Assembly (NCBI RefSeq): GCF_902167145.1
Contig: NC_050096.1
Coordinates: forward strand, 272,450,622 to 272,514,621
Length of the DNA: 64,000 bases
Reading direction: 5' to 3'
Source: Zea mays
Taxonomy: Eukaryota > Streptophyta > Magnoliopsida > Poales > Poaceae
A program made the position numbers and the translations under genes. The notes below the pieces were generated by a model. That model saw nothing but the letters and a program-made list of their open reading frames with translations. It was not told the origin of the DNA and did not search any database. Below are positions 1 through 10,934 of the stretch, in pieces (the stretch's first letter is position 1; each line of letters opens with the position of its first letter).

Positions 1-310
1 TTTTAGCCGAGTCGCCCCTGGAATTCCCGAAGGTGAAGAGTTTGAGTCTGAGTCCCCTGGTGCACCGGACAGGTACTGTGCACTGTCCGGTGGCACACCG
101 GACAGTCCGGTGCGCCAGACCAGGGGTGCCTTCGGTTGCCCCTTTGCTCCTTTGTTGAATCCAACACTTGGTCTTTTTATTGGCTAGATGTGAACCTTTT
201 GCACCTGTATAACTTATACACTAGAGCAAACTAGTCAGTCCAATATTTGTGTTGGACAATTCAACCACCAAAATTATTTAGGAACTAGGTGTAAGCCTAA
301 TTCCCTTTCA
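1..310 (-). mobile_element. Sirevirus-type copia LTR A (partial, 5' terminus at 310)
   Basis: On the minus strand this begins TGAAAGGGAATTAGG at 310 and matches the opening of the complete Sirevirus LTR at 34013, including the shared run reading TTGGTGGTTGAA then TCCAACACAAAT. A GC palindrome (ACCGGACAGTCCGGT core) lies near 93-116, as in the U3 of Ji/Opie-like LTRs. Only the first 310 bp are in the window; the element continues to the left. Its terminus abuts the 3' region of the Cinful-like gypsy, so it probably inserted there. The TSD partner is outside the window. Confidence 0.75.
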
Positions 311-311
311 G

Positions 312-667
312 TAAGCGTGAGCATGTCACACCGCCTTAAGCCGTTGCCGACTTAAGCCGATTGCTCCGTTAGTAGGGTATAGTGGTCACCCCGAGTTAAG
401 TAAGCGTGAGCATGTCACACCGTCTTAAGACGTTGCCGACTTAAGCCAATTGCTCTGTTAGTAGGGTATAGTGGTCACCCTGAGTTAAGTAAGCGTGAGC
501 ATGTCACACCGCCTTAAGTCGTTGTCGACTTAAGCCGATTGCTCCGTTAGTAGGGTATAGTGGTCACCCTGAGTTAAGTAAGCGTGAGCATGTCACACCG
601 CCTTAAGACGTTGCCGACTTAAGCCGATTGCTCCGTTAGTAGGGTATAGTGATCACCCTGAGTTAAG
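312..667. repeat. 89 bp minisatellite, four copies, in gypsy 3' region
   Basis: The repeat start TAAGCGTGAGCATGTCACAC recurs at 312, 401, 490 and 579, exactly 89 bp apart. A fifth truncated copy starts at 668. Copies differ by a few substitutions (for example CCGCC against CCGTC). The array lies between the pol C-terminus and the point where Sirevirus A interrupts, in the element's 3' untranslated region. Tat-lineage elements are known for variable tandem repeats at this place. Confidence 0.95.
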
Positions 668-779
668 TAAGCATGCAGGTTGACAGTAAACAATTTGAGT
701 GCCTTTGAAGTCTTTTTATTGATGATATCTTTCCCAGTTTACAGAATACAATGTCGTCCCAATAGCTTTTGAAATATAG

Positions 780-2992
780 CTAGGGGTAAAACTTCCTGAG
801 ATGTTCTATGTTCCATGAGTTCCCAATTTCTGTGCCGTCCATTTGAGTGAGACGATATGATACAGGCCGAGTGACTTCTGCTACTATGAATGGTCCTTCC
901 CATAGTGGTGATAATTTGTGTCGTCCCTCCCCCGTTATAATTCGGCGGAGGACGAGGTCTCCCACTGCGAAGGATCGATGTCGTATGGTCTTGTCATGAT
1001 AGCGCCTCAGAGTTTGCTAATACCGGACCGACTGAATCACCGTATTCAATCTTTCCTCCTCTAGTACATCAACATCCTCCAGTCTAGTAGCCTCAGCTTC
1101 TGCTATTTTTCAAAGATTAACCTCGGTGCCCCAAACTTGAGATCAGCGGGTAGCACTGCTTCCGAACCATAGACCATAAAGAAAGGAGTGTTTCCATGCA
1201 AGGCCCGGCTAGGTTGAGTTCTCAGGCTCCAAACAACATACGACAACTCTCTGATCCACTTTCCTGCGAACTTTTCATTCTTGTCGAAGACTTTCTTTCT
1301 AAGCACCTCCAATATCATCTCATTGGCTCTTTCTACTTGCCCGTTGGCTCTTGGGTGCGCCACCGAGGCATATTTGATCTGAATGCTTTTTTGTTCGTAG
1401 AAATCGAAGAACTCTGAGCTCGTGAAATTGGATCCCAGGTCGGTTATGATGCTATTCGGTATTCCGAACCTGAATATTATGTCCAGTATGAATTCCACTG
1501 CCTTAGCTGAAGTTAGAGAAGCAATGGGTTTGAACTCTATCCATTTAGTGAATTTGTCGATAGCAACCAGTACATGAGTGTATCCTCCTTGAGCTTTCTT
1601 GAAGGGTCCAATCATATCCAGTCCCCAGCATGCGAACGACCAGGTTACAGGTATGGTTTGCAGTTGTTGTGCTGGTAGATGCGACTGTTTTGACAAGTAC
1701 TGGCAGGCTTCGCACCTCTCGACTAACTCGGCTGCATCACTCTTTGTTGTTGGCCAGTAGAAACCCGACCTGAAGACCTTCCCAACCAGGGTCCTGGATG
1801 CTGCATGTATCCCGCATTGTCCAGGATGGACCTCATCCATAAGTTGTGTCCCAGTAGTCGAGAGAATGGATTTCATGAGGACTCCTGATGCGCCCCTTCT
1901 GTATAGTGTTTCCCCAATGAGAGTATAATGAGCTGAGTGCCTTGCAGTGCGTTCTGCTGCATTTTTGTCATCTGGTTCCTCCTCATTTTTTATGTACCTG
2001 ATGATCGGCTCCCTCCAGTCATCAGAATCTGACTCTGGTTGGCTCAGAGTATTGCATTCCTCTACCCGATCTAGTGAAATGCTCGGGTGCATTATTTCTT
2101 TGATGAAAACTCCAGGTGGGACCTGAGTCCGACTGGAACCTAGCTTGGACAATGCATCAGCTGCTGCGTTGCGGTCTCTCTCCACATGATGAAATTCCAG
2201 ACCTTCAAATTTGTCTTCTAGTTTTCGGACGGCAGTGCAATATTTCCCTATGGAATCATTCGAGCAATCCCATTCTTTGTTTATCTGACTTATGACCACC
2301 ATAGAATCTCCATATACCATCAGTCTCTTGATGCTTAATGATATGGCAATGTTTAGTCCATGAATCAGAGCTTCGTATTCTGCTGCATTGTTGGATGCTG
2401 GGAATAACAGTTGAAGAGCATATTTGAGTTGTTCACCTTCAGGTGCAATGAAGAGGATCCCTGCACCTGCCCCCTGTAGTTTCAATGAGCCATCAAAATA
2501 CATTCGCCATACTTCTACAGTTTTCGGGTTATCTGGCACTTGTTGTTCGGTCCACTCTGATACGAAGTCAACCAGTGCTTGAGTTTTGATTGCGGTGCGA
2601 GGTCGAAATTCAATGTCATGAGATCCCAGTTCACAGGCCCACTTGGCTATTCTTCCTATGGATTCTTTATTGTGAAGAATATCCCCTATCGGAAATCCAG
2701 TGACTACTATGACTTTGTGGTCGTCGAAGTTGTGACGGAGCTTGCGTGCAGTTAGAAGTACTACATATAATAATTTCTGAACTTGAGGGTATTTCTTCTT
2801 CGAGGGACCCAGGACTTCACTGATGAAATAGATAGGATGTTGTACTGGGTATGCATGTCCTTCTTCTGCTCGCTCGACTACCAACACGGTGCTCACCACG
2901 TGAGTCGTGCAAGAGATGTATAATAGCAGATCTTCAGCCGATTGAATCGGCGTGGCTCGGCGAGGTGGTTTTAGCACTGGTGGTGTTGTCAA
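780..2992 (-). pseudogene. Gypsy pol 3' part: RNase H / second RNase H / integrase
   Basis: The long open segment 1103-2992 (629 codons) begins with the end of the RT-linked RNase H (residues ~1-150). A second RNase H follows, with MYFDGS and YGDSMVV motifs and the ending ADALSKLGS. Integrase comes next, with the zinc-binding HPG...H...CEACQ motif and a DDE core (GLDMIGPF, ITDLGSNF, HPRANGQVERAN). The last coding piece, 780-965 (GDLVLRR to HLRKFYP), is the pol C-terminal tail and is separated from the main part by a frame break near 1000-1100. In the family this polyprotein performs tRNA removal and integration. This copy is degenerate. Confidence 0.9.
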
Positions 2993-3048
2993 GAATTTCC
3001 TCAGCGCATCTAGAGCTTCCTGTGCTTCTGAAGTCCACTAGAATTTGT

Positions 3049-3942
3049 CTACCTTCTTGAGCAACTTATAGAACGGTAAGCCTTTTTTCCCAGCCGTGAT
3101 ATGAATCTGCTTAGAGCTGCCATGCATCCGGTAAGTCTTTGTACTTTCTTCTGTGATCGTGGTGCTTCCATTCTCATGATAGCCTCGATCTTTTCTGGAT
3201 TGGCCTCAATTCCCCGGTGGCTGACAATAAACTCGAGCAACTTTCCTGCCGGTACTCGGAAGACACATTTTTCGGGATTAAGCTTCCATCGATATCGTCG
3301 TAGACTGTTGAACACCAGCTGTAAATCTTCAATGAAATTTTCTGAATTCTCTGTATTAATCACCACATCATCCACATAAGCTTCGACATGCTTGCCCCAA
3401 TGGTCGGCTAAGCATGTCTGAATAGCCCTCTGGTAAGTCGCTCCAGCGTTTTTGAGGCCGAACGGCATGGAGGTATAGCAGAAAGCTCCAAACGGGGTGA
3501 TGAATGCTGTTTTTTCCTCGTCTTCTTTTGCCAAGCTAATTTGATGATACCCGGAGTAGCAATCCAGGAAAGACAACATAGAACATCCGGCGGTCGAGTC
3601 CACCACCTGGTCTATTCTAGGAAGTCCGAAGGGATCCTTCGGACAAAGTTTGTTGAGATCTGTATAGTCGACGCACATGCGCCAATCCACTTTATTCTTT
3701 TTAAGTACAAGAACAGGGTTAGCTAACAACTCAGGATGTAACACCTCTCTAATCAATCCGGCCGCGACCAAGCGAGCCAGCTCAGCACGGATGGCTTCTC
3801 TCTTGTCGGGCGTGAAGCGACGTATTTTTTGTCGGATCGGCCTCGCCTGGGGGTAGACTTTCAATTTGTGCTCGGCCAGTTCTCTCGGGACTCCCGGCAT
3901 ATCCGCAGGTTGCCATGCGAATACATCTCGTTTATCTTGCAA
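3049..3942 (-). pseudogene. Gypsy reverse transcriptase fragment
   Basis: The 297-codon open stretch contains the gypsy RT core. It has a proline-rich entry followed by DWRMCVDYTDLN, the LDCYSGYHQI block, FGAFCYTSMPFGLKNAGATYQR, and the catalytic YVDDVV box. The family enzyme copies element RNA into cDNA in cytoplasmic particles. Stops at the upstream boundary (about 3961) and frame breaks near 3000-3045 separate it from protease and RNase H, so it is not translatable as a polyprotein. Confidence 0.92.
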
Positions 3943-3963
3943 AAACTGGACGAGCGCGCCATC

Positions 3964-4933
3964 CTATTTGTCATCCAGGCTGGAACTAATGATAGCCGTT
4001 TTGCGTTTGTCGACGAACCTAAGATTGATTCTCTTGGTTTCTTCAGTCGGTCGTATAGAGGTCATGGCTTGAGCTTCATTCGCGGGTATCGCGAGGTCTT
4101 CCTCAGGCTTTGAGTTCGCCTGCGCAGAAGAAATCGTCGATGGTTTGGTGGTGAGGGTCGCCTGAATGGCCACTCGGAAACATTCTGCGGCGCCTTGGAA
4201 GTCAGCGCGCACAGTAATGATTCCTTGTGGTCCTGGCATCTTCAATATCATATATGTATAATGTGGAATGGCCATGAACTTCACTAATCCAGGCCTTCCG
4301 ATGATGGCGTTGTACCCGCAGTCGAAGTTTGCCACCTCGAACCTCAGGAACTCGGTTCTGTAGTTTTCCGGAGTTCCGAAGGTGACCAGCATGTAGATGT
4401 GGCCCAGCGGATATTCTCCTTCAGTTGGCACGATGCCGAAGAAAGGGGTGTCCGACTCGTGGAGCTCTTTGAGGGGGGACTCCCAAGCCTTAGAGTGTCT
4501 GGGGGATGGTGACGTTGATGCTGCTTCCCCCATCCACTAATACCTTCTTTACCCTGCTCTCTCGGATCACCGGATCGACGAGGAGCGGGTACTTGCCTGG
4601 ATGGTCGAAGTTGAGCCACTGATCTGTCCGGGTGAAGGTGATCGGGTGCTCAGACCATCGGTACGGGGCGGGGGGACCGGTGGCCGCCACCAGTATCTGA
4701 CGATCATTGAGCTTTTGTTGTCTCTTGCTTTCTTGCGACCCATGTCCACCGAAGATGACGTTGACTTCTCTGTCAACACGCGGGAAGGCTCCACCTCCTC
4801 CCTCCTCCTGTTGCCGGGGTTGTCGAGGTTCTCCATGTCCTCCTCGTGGAGGGGGAGGAGGTAGAGGATGGAAGGGTCGGCCGTTCCCCACGGAATGCTT
4901 GAAGTCTCTACAGTTCCGTAGGGTGTGGTGCAT
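3964..4933 (-). pseudogene. Gypsy gag C-terminus and aspartic protease, frameshifted
   Basis: The segment 4490-4933 carries the degenerate gag knuckle CPYHKDMHHTLRNC and the start of the protease (KVLVDGGSSIN; D-G-G instead of D-S/T-G is common in this lineage). Protease continues in another frame at 3964-4533 (EVANFDCGYNAIIGRPG). The frame change falls near 4500. The protease would cut gag-pol inside the particle. Confidence 0.85.
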
Positions 4934-6550
4934 GTCCTTGTGGTACGGGCACTGGGCGTCGAGGATGTCGTCCAGCGTGCGTTCGCCTCCGCGAGGTCCT
5001 CCTCGGGCGCGAGAGGCGAGAGGTCTGGCGGCGTGGACCTCTTCATGAGGCCTCTTCTCCCAGCGTTTGTTGGGTCGCTGGTTCGTGTCGCGTCGCGGTG
5101 CTGCCGGTGCGGGCTTTGCTCCTCCGATGAGGTCTTGAGCTCGGTCATCGGCGGTGATGTAGAGGTCGGCTTCCCGGAATAGCTGCTCAGAAGTGGTCGG
5201 CGCCTTCTGTAGTATGGCTCAGACAAAGGCCGAGTCATTGGATCCCCGGTAGAAGTCCTCGATCACTGCTGCTTCCGTGACCTCGGGGATACGATTTCTC
5301 ATGGTCTGAAATCTTTTGAGGTACGACCGGAGAGTTTCGTCCCCCCGGCGCTTGATGGATTTGAGGTCCCATGGTTGTGCCGGTTTGTTGGAGAGAGATT
5401 GGAAGTTGGCGGTGAAGCACCGACTGAAGTCGCTCCAGTCGTCGATGCAATGTCGGGGTAGGTGTCGCAGCCATTACAGTGCATCTTGCCCAAGGACAAT
5501 AGGAAAGTACGTGGTCATCACATCTTTGGTTGCCCCAGTAGCTCGGGCGGCAGTGGTGTAGACGGCCAGCTAGCCTCCCGGATCCTGCTTGGGTTCATAT
5601 TTGTCAACGATGGAGACCTTGAAGTTAGGGGGGCACTGAATGGCCCTGAGGCATGGAGTAAGCACCGATACTCGACGCGTGTCCTCTTGTCGTCGATGAT
5701 GATGTCTGTCCCGGGGAGGGGAGTGGTTGTAGTGGTGCCTCGACCGTCCCCGGGTGGTGCCACCAGTCGAAGCCGTTGCCGACTCAGTCCTGGTGGCCTG
5801 ACTCCATGCCGGAATGTCGTGATCCCGGTCATACTCTTCTCGGTGATGGATCTCGTTCTCGTATCGTCGTTCGCGCGAAGCATTGATGGAGCTTCGCGTG
5901 TCCCGCCGACTGTTGATGGCGTGTCGTAGATCGCTCGGCAGATGAGCGAGTGACAGAAGGTGGTTGGTTGCTCGAGTGAACAGCCGCCAATAGCCCTTAG
6001 CGTCTGGAGTCCGGGGGAGGCCATCGGCTATCCGAGCCAATACTCCACCGACTTCACTCGGTGTGTTCATGGCTCGGGCGAAGTCGGGGTTCAGGTTGCG
6101 TTCGAAGAGTGGATTCTCTCGACGTTGCCTTGTTTCCTGCTCAGCCTGTTCTTGAGCCTGCCGACGGTCACGTCGTTGAGAGTTCCTTCTTTCTCTGAGG
6201 ACCCATTCTTCCAGAGTTTCTCCCAATTCTGAGACCTCATCTCGTGATACGGGCTGCGCCGGATCCCATTCTCCGGCCTCGTGATGTCGCAGAATATTTT
6301 GGTGTTGGTTCCTCCACCGGCGAGATTCCCGATGAAGAGGTTCTTCTCCTGGTGCAGTCAGTTCATCATCGGAGATAGGATTCGATTCTGCTCTTCCCCC
6401 GATGAAGAGGATGTCGGGGTAGAATGGAACAGTCGTCGCGGCGGTCTTCTTTCTGCTCTCCTTTGAGGATGGAGACACAGAAAGAGCAGCTTGATGATCC
6501 TTGGCCTTATTCGCTTCCTTTTTCATTGTGATCCGTGTCCATTTTTCCAT
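4934..6550 (-). pseudogene. Gypsy gag, interrupted
   Basis: The first gag part (5570-6550, 326 codons) starts with ATG at 6550, about 310 bp after the LTR. It is rich in R/E/Q, which is typical of Tat gag N-termini, and ends at a stop at 5570. The next part (about 4934-5570) reads on as capsid-like sequence (LKRFQTMRNRIPE-type stretch) in a shifted frame. No intact capsid ORF remains. Confidence 0.75.
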
Positions 6551-6840
6551 CGGAGAGGTGGACAGTGGAGTTCTCCGGGTAGACGGACCATCGGCTCCTA
6601 GCTTGCTGAAGGTGGTCTTTTCTTGGAGCGCTGGAGGTTGCGCTTTTTCCTACTTCGCTCCGACTTTCTCAGAGATCTTTGAGGAAGACTTTCTCTCCAG
6701 TGGATCCGCGATGCGATGCAGAGTTCCTTCTTCATCTGCTACGGATGAAATAGTTCCGAAGCAGAACACGGACCCAGGGCGGAGAATGATCTTGTGCTGG
6801 AAGGTGACGGCCATTGAGCTAGCTTGGATCGGTGACACAC

Positions 6841-6860
6841 CCCCTACCTGGCGCGCCAGC
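6841..6860 (-). promoter_or_regulatory. Primer-binding-site region of Cinful-like gypsy
   Basis: Directly after the minus-strand LTR end (CGACA at 6861) comes GCTGGCGCGCCAGGTAGGGG. The same arrangement, with TTGGTGCGCCAAGTAGGGG, follows LTR-3 of element Y. Its position identifies it as the minus-strand primer site. I did not assign the tRNA. Confidence 0.7.
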
Positions 6861-7489
6861 TGTCGGTGTTTTGGGTCCGACCGCGCACCCGGGGTTGCCC
6901 CTTAAGGTGCTTTTTAGAGTAGGACGGTGTTACCGACTGTAGCTCGATGGTTCGTGCTAATGCACGAGAGGCAGTGGACAGTTTTATACAGGTTCGGGCC
7001 GCTTGGAGATGCGTAACACCCTACGTCCTGGTGTGAGTACTTTATGTGGTGGGTTACAAGGAGGCTCTCTAGTGTTGGAAACGTAGAGGGCCAGGTGGAT
7101 GGCTAAGTAGTGGGATAGATGTCTTTGAAGGGGTGCCCCCTAGGCCTTATATATTCGACCGTGGGGCGTTACATGTGGATATGATAACAACGTGTGCCTA
7201 AGTAATAGTGAACCGACTGAGTCTATCTTCCTATAATCCTGCCAACCTATCTCCGCTATGTTCTAATACGCGGGGGCCCTGCGCGGGGAGGTCAGGGTCA
7301 CTGTTGCGATCATTACTCAAATTTGTCGGGCCATCTGGGCTTGCGTCGATCCAATCTTGTGTCGATCCACTTCACTAGTCGTTCTTCCCCAGGCCCACGA
7401 AGGGATGACCTCACGAATGATTGGGCCCACGAGCCTTTCGTGAGGTCTTTTATCCTTCTGGTGGACCCGGGGAATATCTGTCCCCCACA
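6861..7489 (-). mobile_element. 5' LTR of Cinful-like gypsy
   Basis: Plus-strand sequence runs TGTCGGTGTTTTGG...CCCCCACA (629 bp). On the minus strand the TATA box TATATAAGG falls at about 7145-7153, downstream of a GC-rich U3. The 5' flank in element orientation is GCGAG (7490-7494). The matching TSD would lie beyond the left window edge. Confidence 0.85.
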
Positions 7490-8643
7490 GCGAGTTCTTG
7501 TGAACACAGACAATCAAAGAAAGAACAATCACAAGAGACACACAATTTTATCCCGTGGTTCGACCAAGTAACACTTGCCTACTTTCACGTTGTGGCGTCC
7601 CAATAGACGAGGGTTGCACTCAACCCCTTTCAAGTGATCCAATGATCAACTTGAAAACCACGACTTTTCTTCCTTATATCTTTTCCCGTTTGCGAGGAAT
7701 CTCCACAAGTTGGAGCCTCTCGCCCTTACAAGATTGATCACAAAGAACGCACAAGAGTAAGGTTGGGAAGAGCAACGCACACAAGACTAAAAAATGCAGC
7801 ACACCAACGCACACAAGTGAAGACTTGAGCTCAAATGACACACAGGGAGTTCTCGACTCGAATAGAGCTCAAATCTCTAACACAACAAAGAAAATGCGTG
7901 GGAGCAGAGTCTGGATGCCTTAGAATGATTAGTGAAAGCTTGGATAGCTCCTCCATGTGCCTAGGGGTCCCTTTTATAGCCCCAAGGCAGCTAGGAGCCG
8001 TTGAAGATCAACAAGGAAGGCTATCCTTGCCTTCTGTCGAGTGGCGCACCGGACAGTCCGGTGCGCCACCGGACAGTCACTGTAGACGGTCCGGTGCCGA
8101 TCTCCTTCCTTTCATGGCGCAGACGACCGTTGCAACTCCAAGGCAGTTGGCGAACCAGACACTGTCCGGTGCCCCCTGTCGACTGTTGGAACGGGCCACG
8201 CGTCACCCGCGGATTGCGCGGCCGACCGTTGCGCTGGCGACCGTTGGCTCACCGGACAGTCCGGTGCACCACCGGACAGTCTGGTGAATTATAGCCGTAC
8301 GCCGCCGATTTTTCCCAAGAGCAACCTTTTCACCGGAGTCCAGCCTGGCGCACCGGACACTGTCCGGTGCACCACCGGACAGTCCGGTGTGCCAGACTAA
8401 GCTGAACTCGGCTGCACACAGCCAAGTCCCTTGCACTTCTTTTCTTTTCAACTTTTCTCTGTTTCTAACACTTAGACAAATATATTAGTATACAAAAACA
8501 AATGTACTAAGTCTAGAAACATACCTCATGCCTTGATTTGCACTTTTTCAATCTTTGGCACATTTAGAACTTAGAGAATATGTGTTGGGCACTTAATCAC
8601 CAAAACATTATGGAAATTGGCCCAAAGGCACATTTCCCTTTCA
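7490..8643 (-). mobile_element. Sirevirus-type copia LTR B (3' end cut off)
   Basis: On the minus strand it starts TGAAAGGGAAATGTGCC at 8643, holds GC palindromes in U3 and has GGGGCTATAAAAGGGACC as TATA box at about 7966-7984. It is cut at 7489/7490 by the Cinful-like gypsy. A near-perfect inverted repeat at 8041-8069 (two 14 bp arms around a single A) marks the U3. Flanking sequence 8644-8648 is GTCAG; the other TSD copy is outside the window. Whether internal sequence follows cannot be seen. Confidence 0.75.
8041..8400. repeat. Cluster of GC palindromes in LTR B U3
   Basis: CACCGGACAGTCCGGTGC-type palindromes occur at about 8041-8069, 8251-8282 and 8347-8395, with half-sites such as ACTGTCCGGTGCC between them. 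Sirevirus LTRs of grasses are known to carry such CGG/CCG palindromes. A function here is not shown. Confidence 0.8.
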
Positions 8644-10934
8644 GTCAGTCCTGTTGATCAGTCGTCGCCACTAGCCCCGAGCCTGGGCCTCAGGGGTGAC
8701 TTGGTCGTCGACTGCCTTGCGTGCTTATTCCTCTAGTTGCTTGACTTTCATCAAGGGTTCATAGAGGTCAAAGGCAAAAACCCCATCCGGAACAGGCTTT
8801 CTAACCAACTTGATGGTCGAGAGCTCGTCGGCCTCAGCATTGAAGTGTCTATAGCTATGGTGTAGCTTGAAGCCTTTGAACTTCTCTTCCAACTTACTTA
8901 CCTTGCTATAGTACACTCACATCCGCGGGTCACATGGTTCCATTGCCTTCATCACCTGGTCGACAACCAGCTTTGAGTCGCCCCTAACCAAGTGCCATTG
9001 CACCCCCACCTCGGCTGCAACCCGGATCCCATTGATGAGGGCCTTGTATTTGGCGACATTGTTCATGGCGTTAAAGTGGAGACAGAGGGTGTAGCGGAGC
9101 TTATGCCCCTAGGGTGATACGAGGACAATGCTTGCACCTCTTCCAATCTTGAGGTAGGACCCATTGAAGTACATGGTCCAGTAGTCCGGGTCCTCAACCA
9201 GGGGAGGTTCTTGCGTCTCAGTCCACTCTACGATGAAGTCGACAAGAGCTTGGGACTTGATCGCATTCCTGGGGACATAGCTGATATCGAGCCTGTTGAG
9301 CTCAAGGGACCATTTGGCGATGCATCTAGACGCATCCGGATTGTGGACGATCTCGCCTAGGGGTGTCGTGGACACCACTGACATAGGGTGTCAGTCGAAA
9401 TAATGGATTAACTTTTGCTTGGCGATGAGGACCACATAGAGTAGTTTTAGGATCTAAGGGTACCGAACCTTGGACTCGGCTAGCACCTCACTGATGAAGT
9501 AAACAGGCTTTTGGACTTTGAGTATGTGCCCCTCATTTTTCCTTTCCACTACCAGTGCAGCGCTGACCACCTGAGTGGTGGCTACAATGTAGAGGAAGAG
9601 CGTCTCTCCTGGGTTAGGAGAGTCCAAGGTTGGTGGCGAGGTCAAGAATACATTTATTCGATCGAGTGCCTCCTAGGCTTCCGCTGTCCAAGAGAACTGG
9701 TCGTTTTTTCTGAGAAGCTTGTAAAGGGGCATGTCCTTCTCTCTGAGCCTAGAAACTAACCAATTGAGTGCGATGACGCACCCAACCTACCGCTGGACCT
9801 CATTGAGGTTTGTATGGGGCCCATGCGCCGGATGGCCTTAATTTTGTCTTTGTTAGCTTCGATACCACAGTCTGAGACCATGAAGCCTAGGAGCTTACCC
9901 TTAAGGACCCCAAAGACGTATTTCTCAGGGTTCAGCTTGATCAGGAACCTTCGGAGGTTGGTAAATGTCTCTTCTAGGTCAGTGATGAGGTCATTTAATT
10001 TCTTGGTCCTCACAACGATGTTGTCGATGTATACTTTCACATTGCGCCCGATTTGGTCGGTGAAGCATTGAAGCATGCAATGTTGGTATGTGGTCCCGAC
10101 ATTTTTAACTCGAAGGGCATGGAGATGTAGCAGAACGTCCTAAAGGGGGTGATACATGTGGTAGCATGTTGGTTGATTTCTTTCATGGTGATTTAGTGAT
10201 AGCTCGAGTAGGCATCCAGAAAGGAAAGGAGCTCACACCTAGTGGTGGATTCTATGATCTGGTCGATGCGTGGGAGAGGAAAGGGATCTTTGGGACATGC
10301 CTTGTTAAGGGTTGTGTAGTCAACGCACATCCTCCAGCTCTTGTTCTCCTTTTTAACAAGTACAGGGTTCGACCCACACCAGGTGGTGTATTTCCCTTAT
10401 GAACCCTGCCACCAAGAGCTTAACAACATCTTTGTCAATGGCCTTGTGCTTCTCTACGTCGAAACAGCATAGTCGTTGGGCGATCGACCTGGCCATCGGC
10501 TGGATGTTCAAGGAATGCTCAGCAACTTCCCTTAGTAACCCCGGCAAATCCGTGGGCTTCCAAGCAAAGACATTGTGGTTGGCCTAGACGAATTCGATGA
10601 GCGTGCTTTCATGTCTGTCAGAGAGTGTTGCCCGAATGTGAACGTGCTTGGTTGTGTCGGTGGCGTCGATTGGGACATTCTTTGCATCCTCTGTGGACTA
10701 GGCACCCTAGGGGATGACCTTATGATGCTTAGACAACTGTCTCACCACGGCCAACATTGAGGCGAGCTCGGTGTTGGCTTGCTCATAGGCATAGTCCACT
10801 TTGAACAAGGCAAACATCGTGATGATCCCATGCAGGTCGGGAATCTTCAACTTGAGGAATGTGTAGTTGGGGATGGTCATGAATTTTGTGTAGCATGGCC
10901 TCCCGAAAATGGCGTTGTAGGACCAAATGAAGTC
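8644..10934 (-). pseudogene. Decayed Tat gypsy Y: protease, RT, RNase H remnants
   Basis: Fragments in minus orientation include a protease tail (YNAIFGRPCYTKF) at about 10800-10930 and an RT N-terminal piece at 10353-10547. The RT core at 9756-10076 has the catalytic box altered to YIDN. RNase H pieces lie at 9454-9645 and 9109-9384 (MYFNGS). A second RNase H piece lies at 8725-8916. Many stops and frameshifts separate them. Integrase is missing because LTR B cuts in at 8643. The 5' half of Y continues at 15126. Confidence 0.82.

Larger units (their letters stand above)
311..7489 (-). mobile_element. Tat-lineage Ty3/gypsy retrotransposon, Cinful/Zeon-like, defective
   Basis: In minus-strand order this holds a 5' LTR (6861-7489), primer-site region, gag, protease, reverse transcriptase, an extra plant-type RNase H, integrase and a 3' region with an 89 bp minisatellite. 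RNase H followed by a second RNase H-like domain and then integrase is the Tat-lineage order. The ~629 bp LTR fits Cinful/Zeon. The reading frame is broken by stops and frameshifts at about 5570, 4500, 3961 and 3000-3045, so the copy cannot encode its proteins. The 3' LTR is not in the window because Sirevirus A interrupts at 310. The element sits inside LTR B, whose sequence resumes at 7490. Confidence 0.85.

Noticed and set aside
311..668. CRISPR-like array of regular repeats
   Set aside because: The repeats are contiguous 89 bp tandem units without spacers, in a plant retrotransposon.
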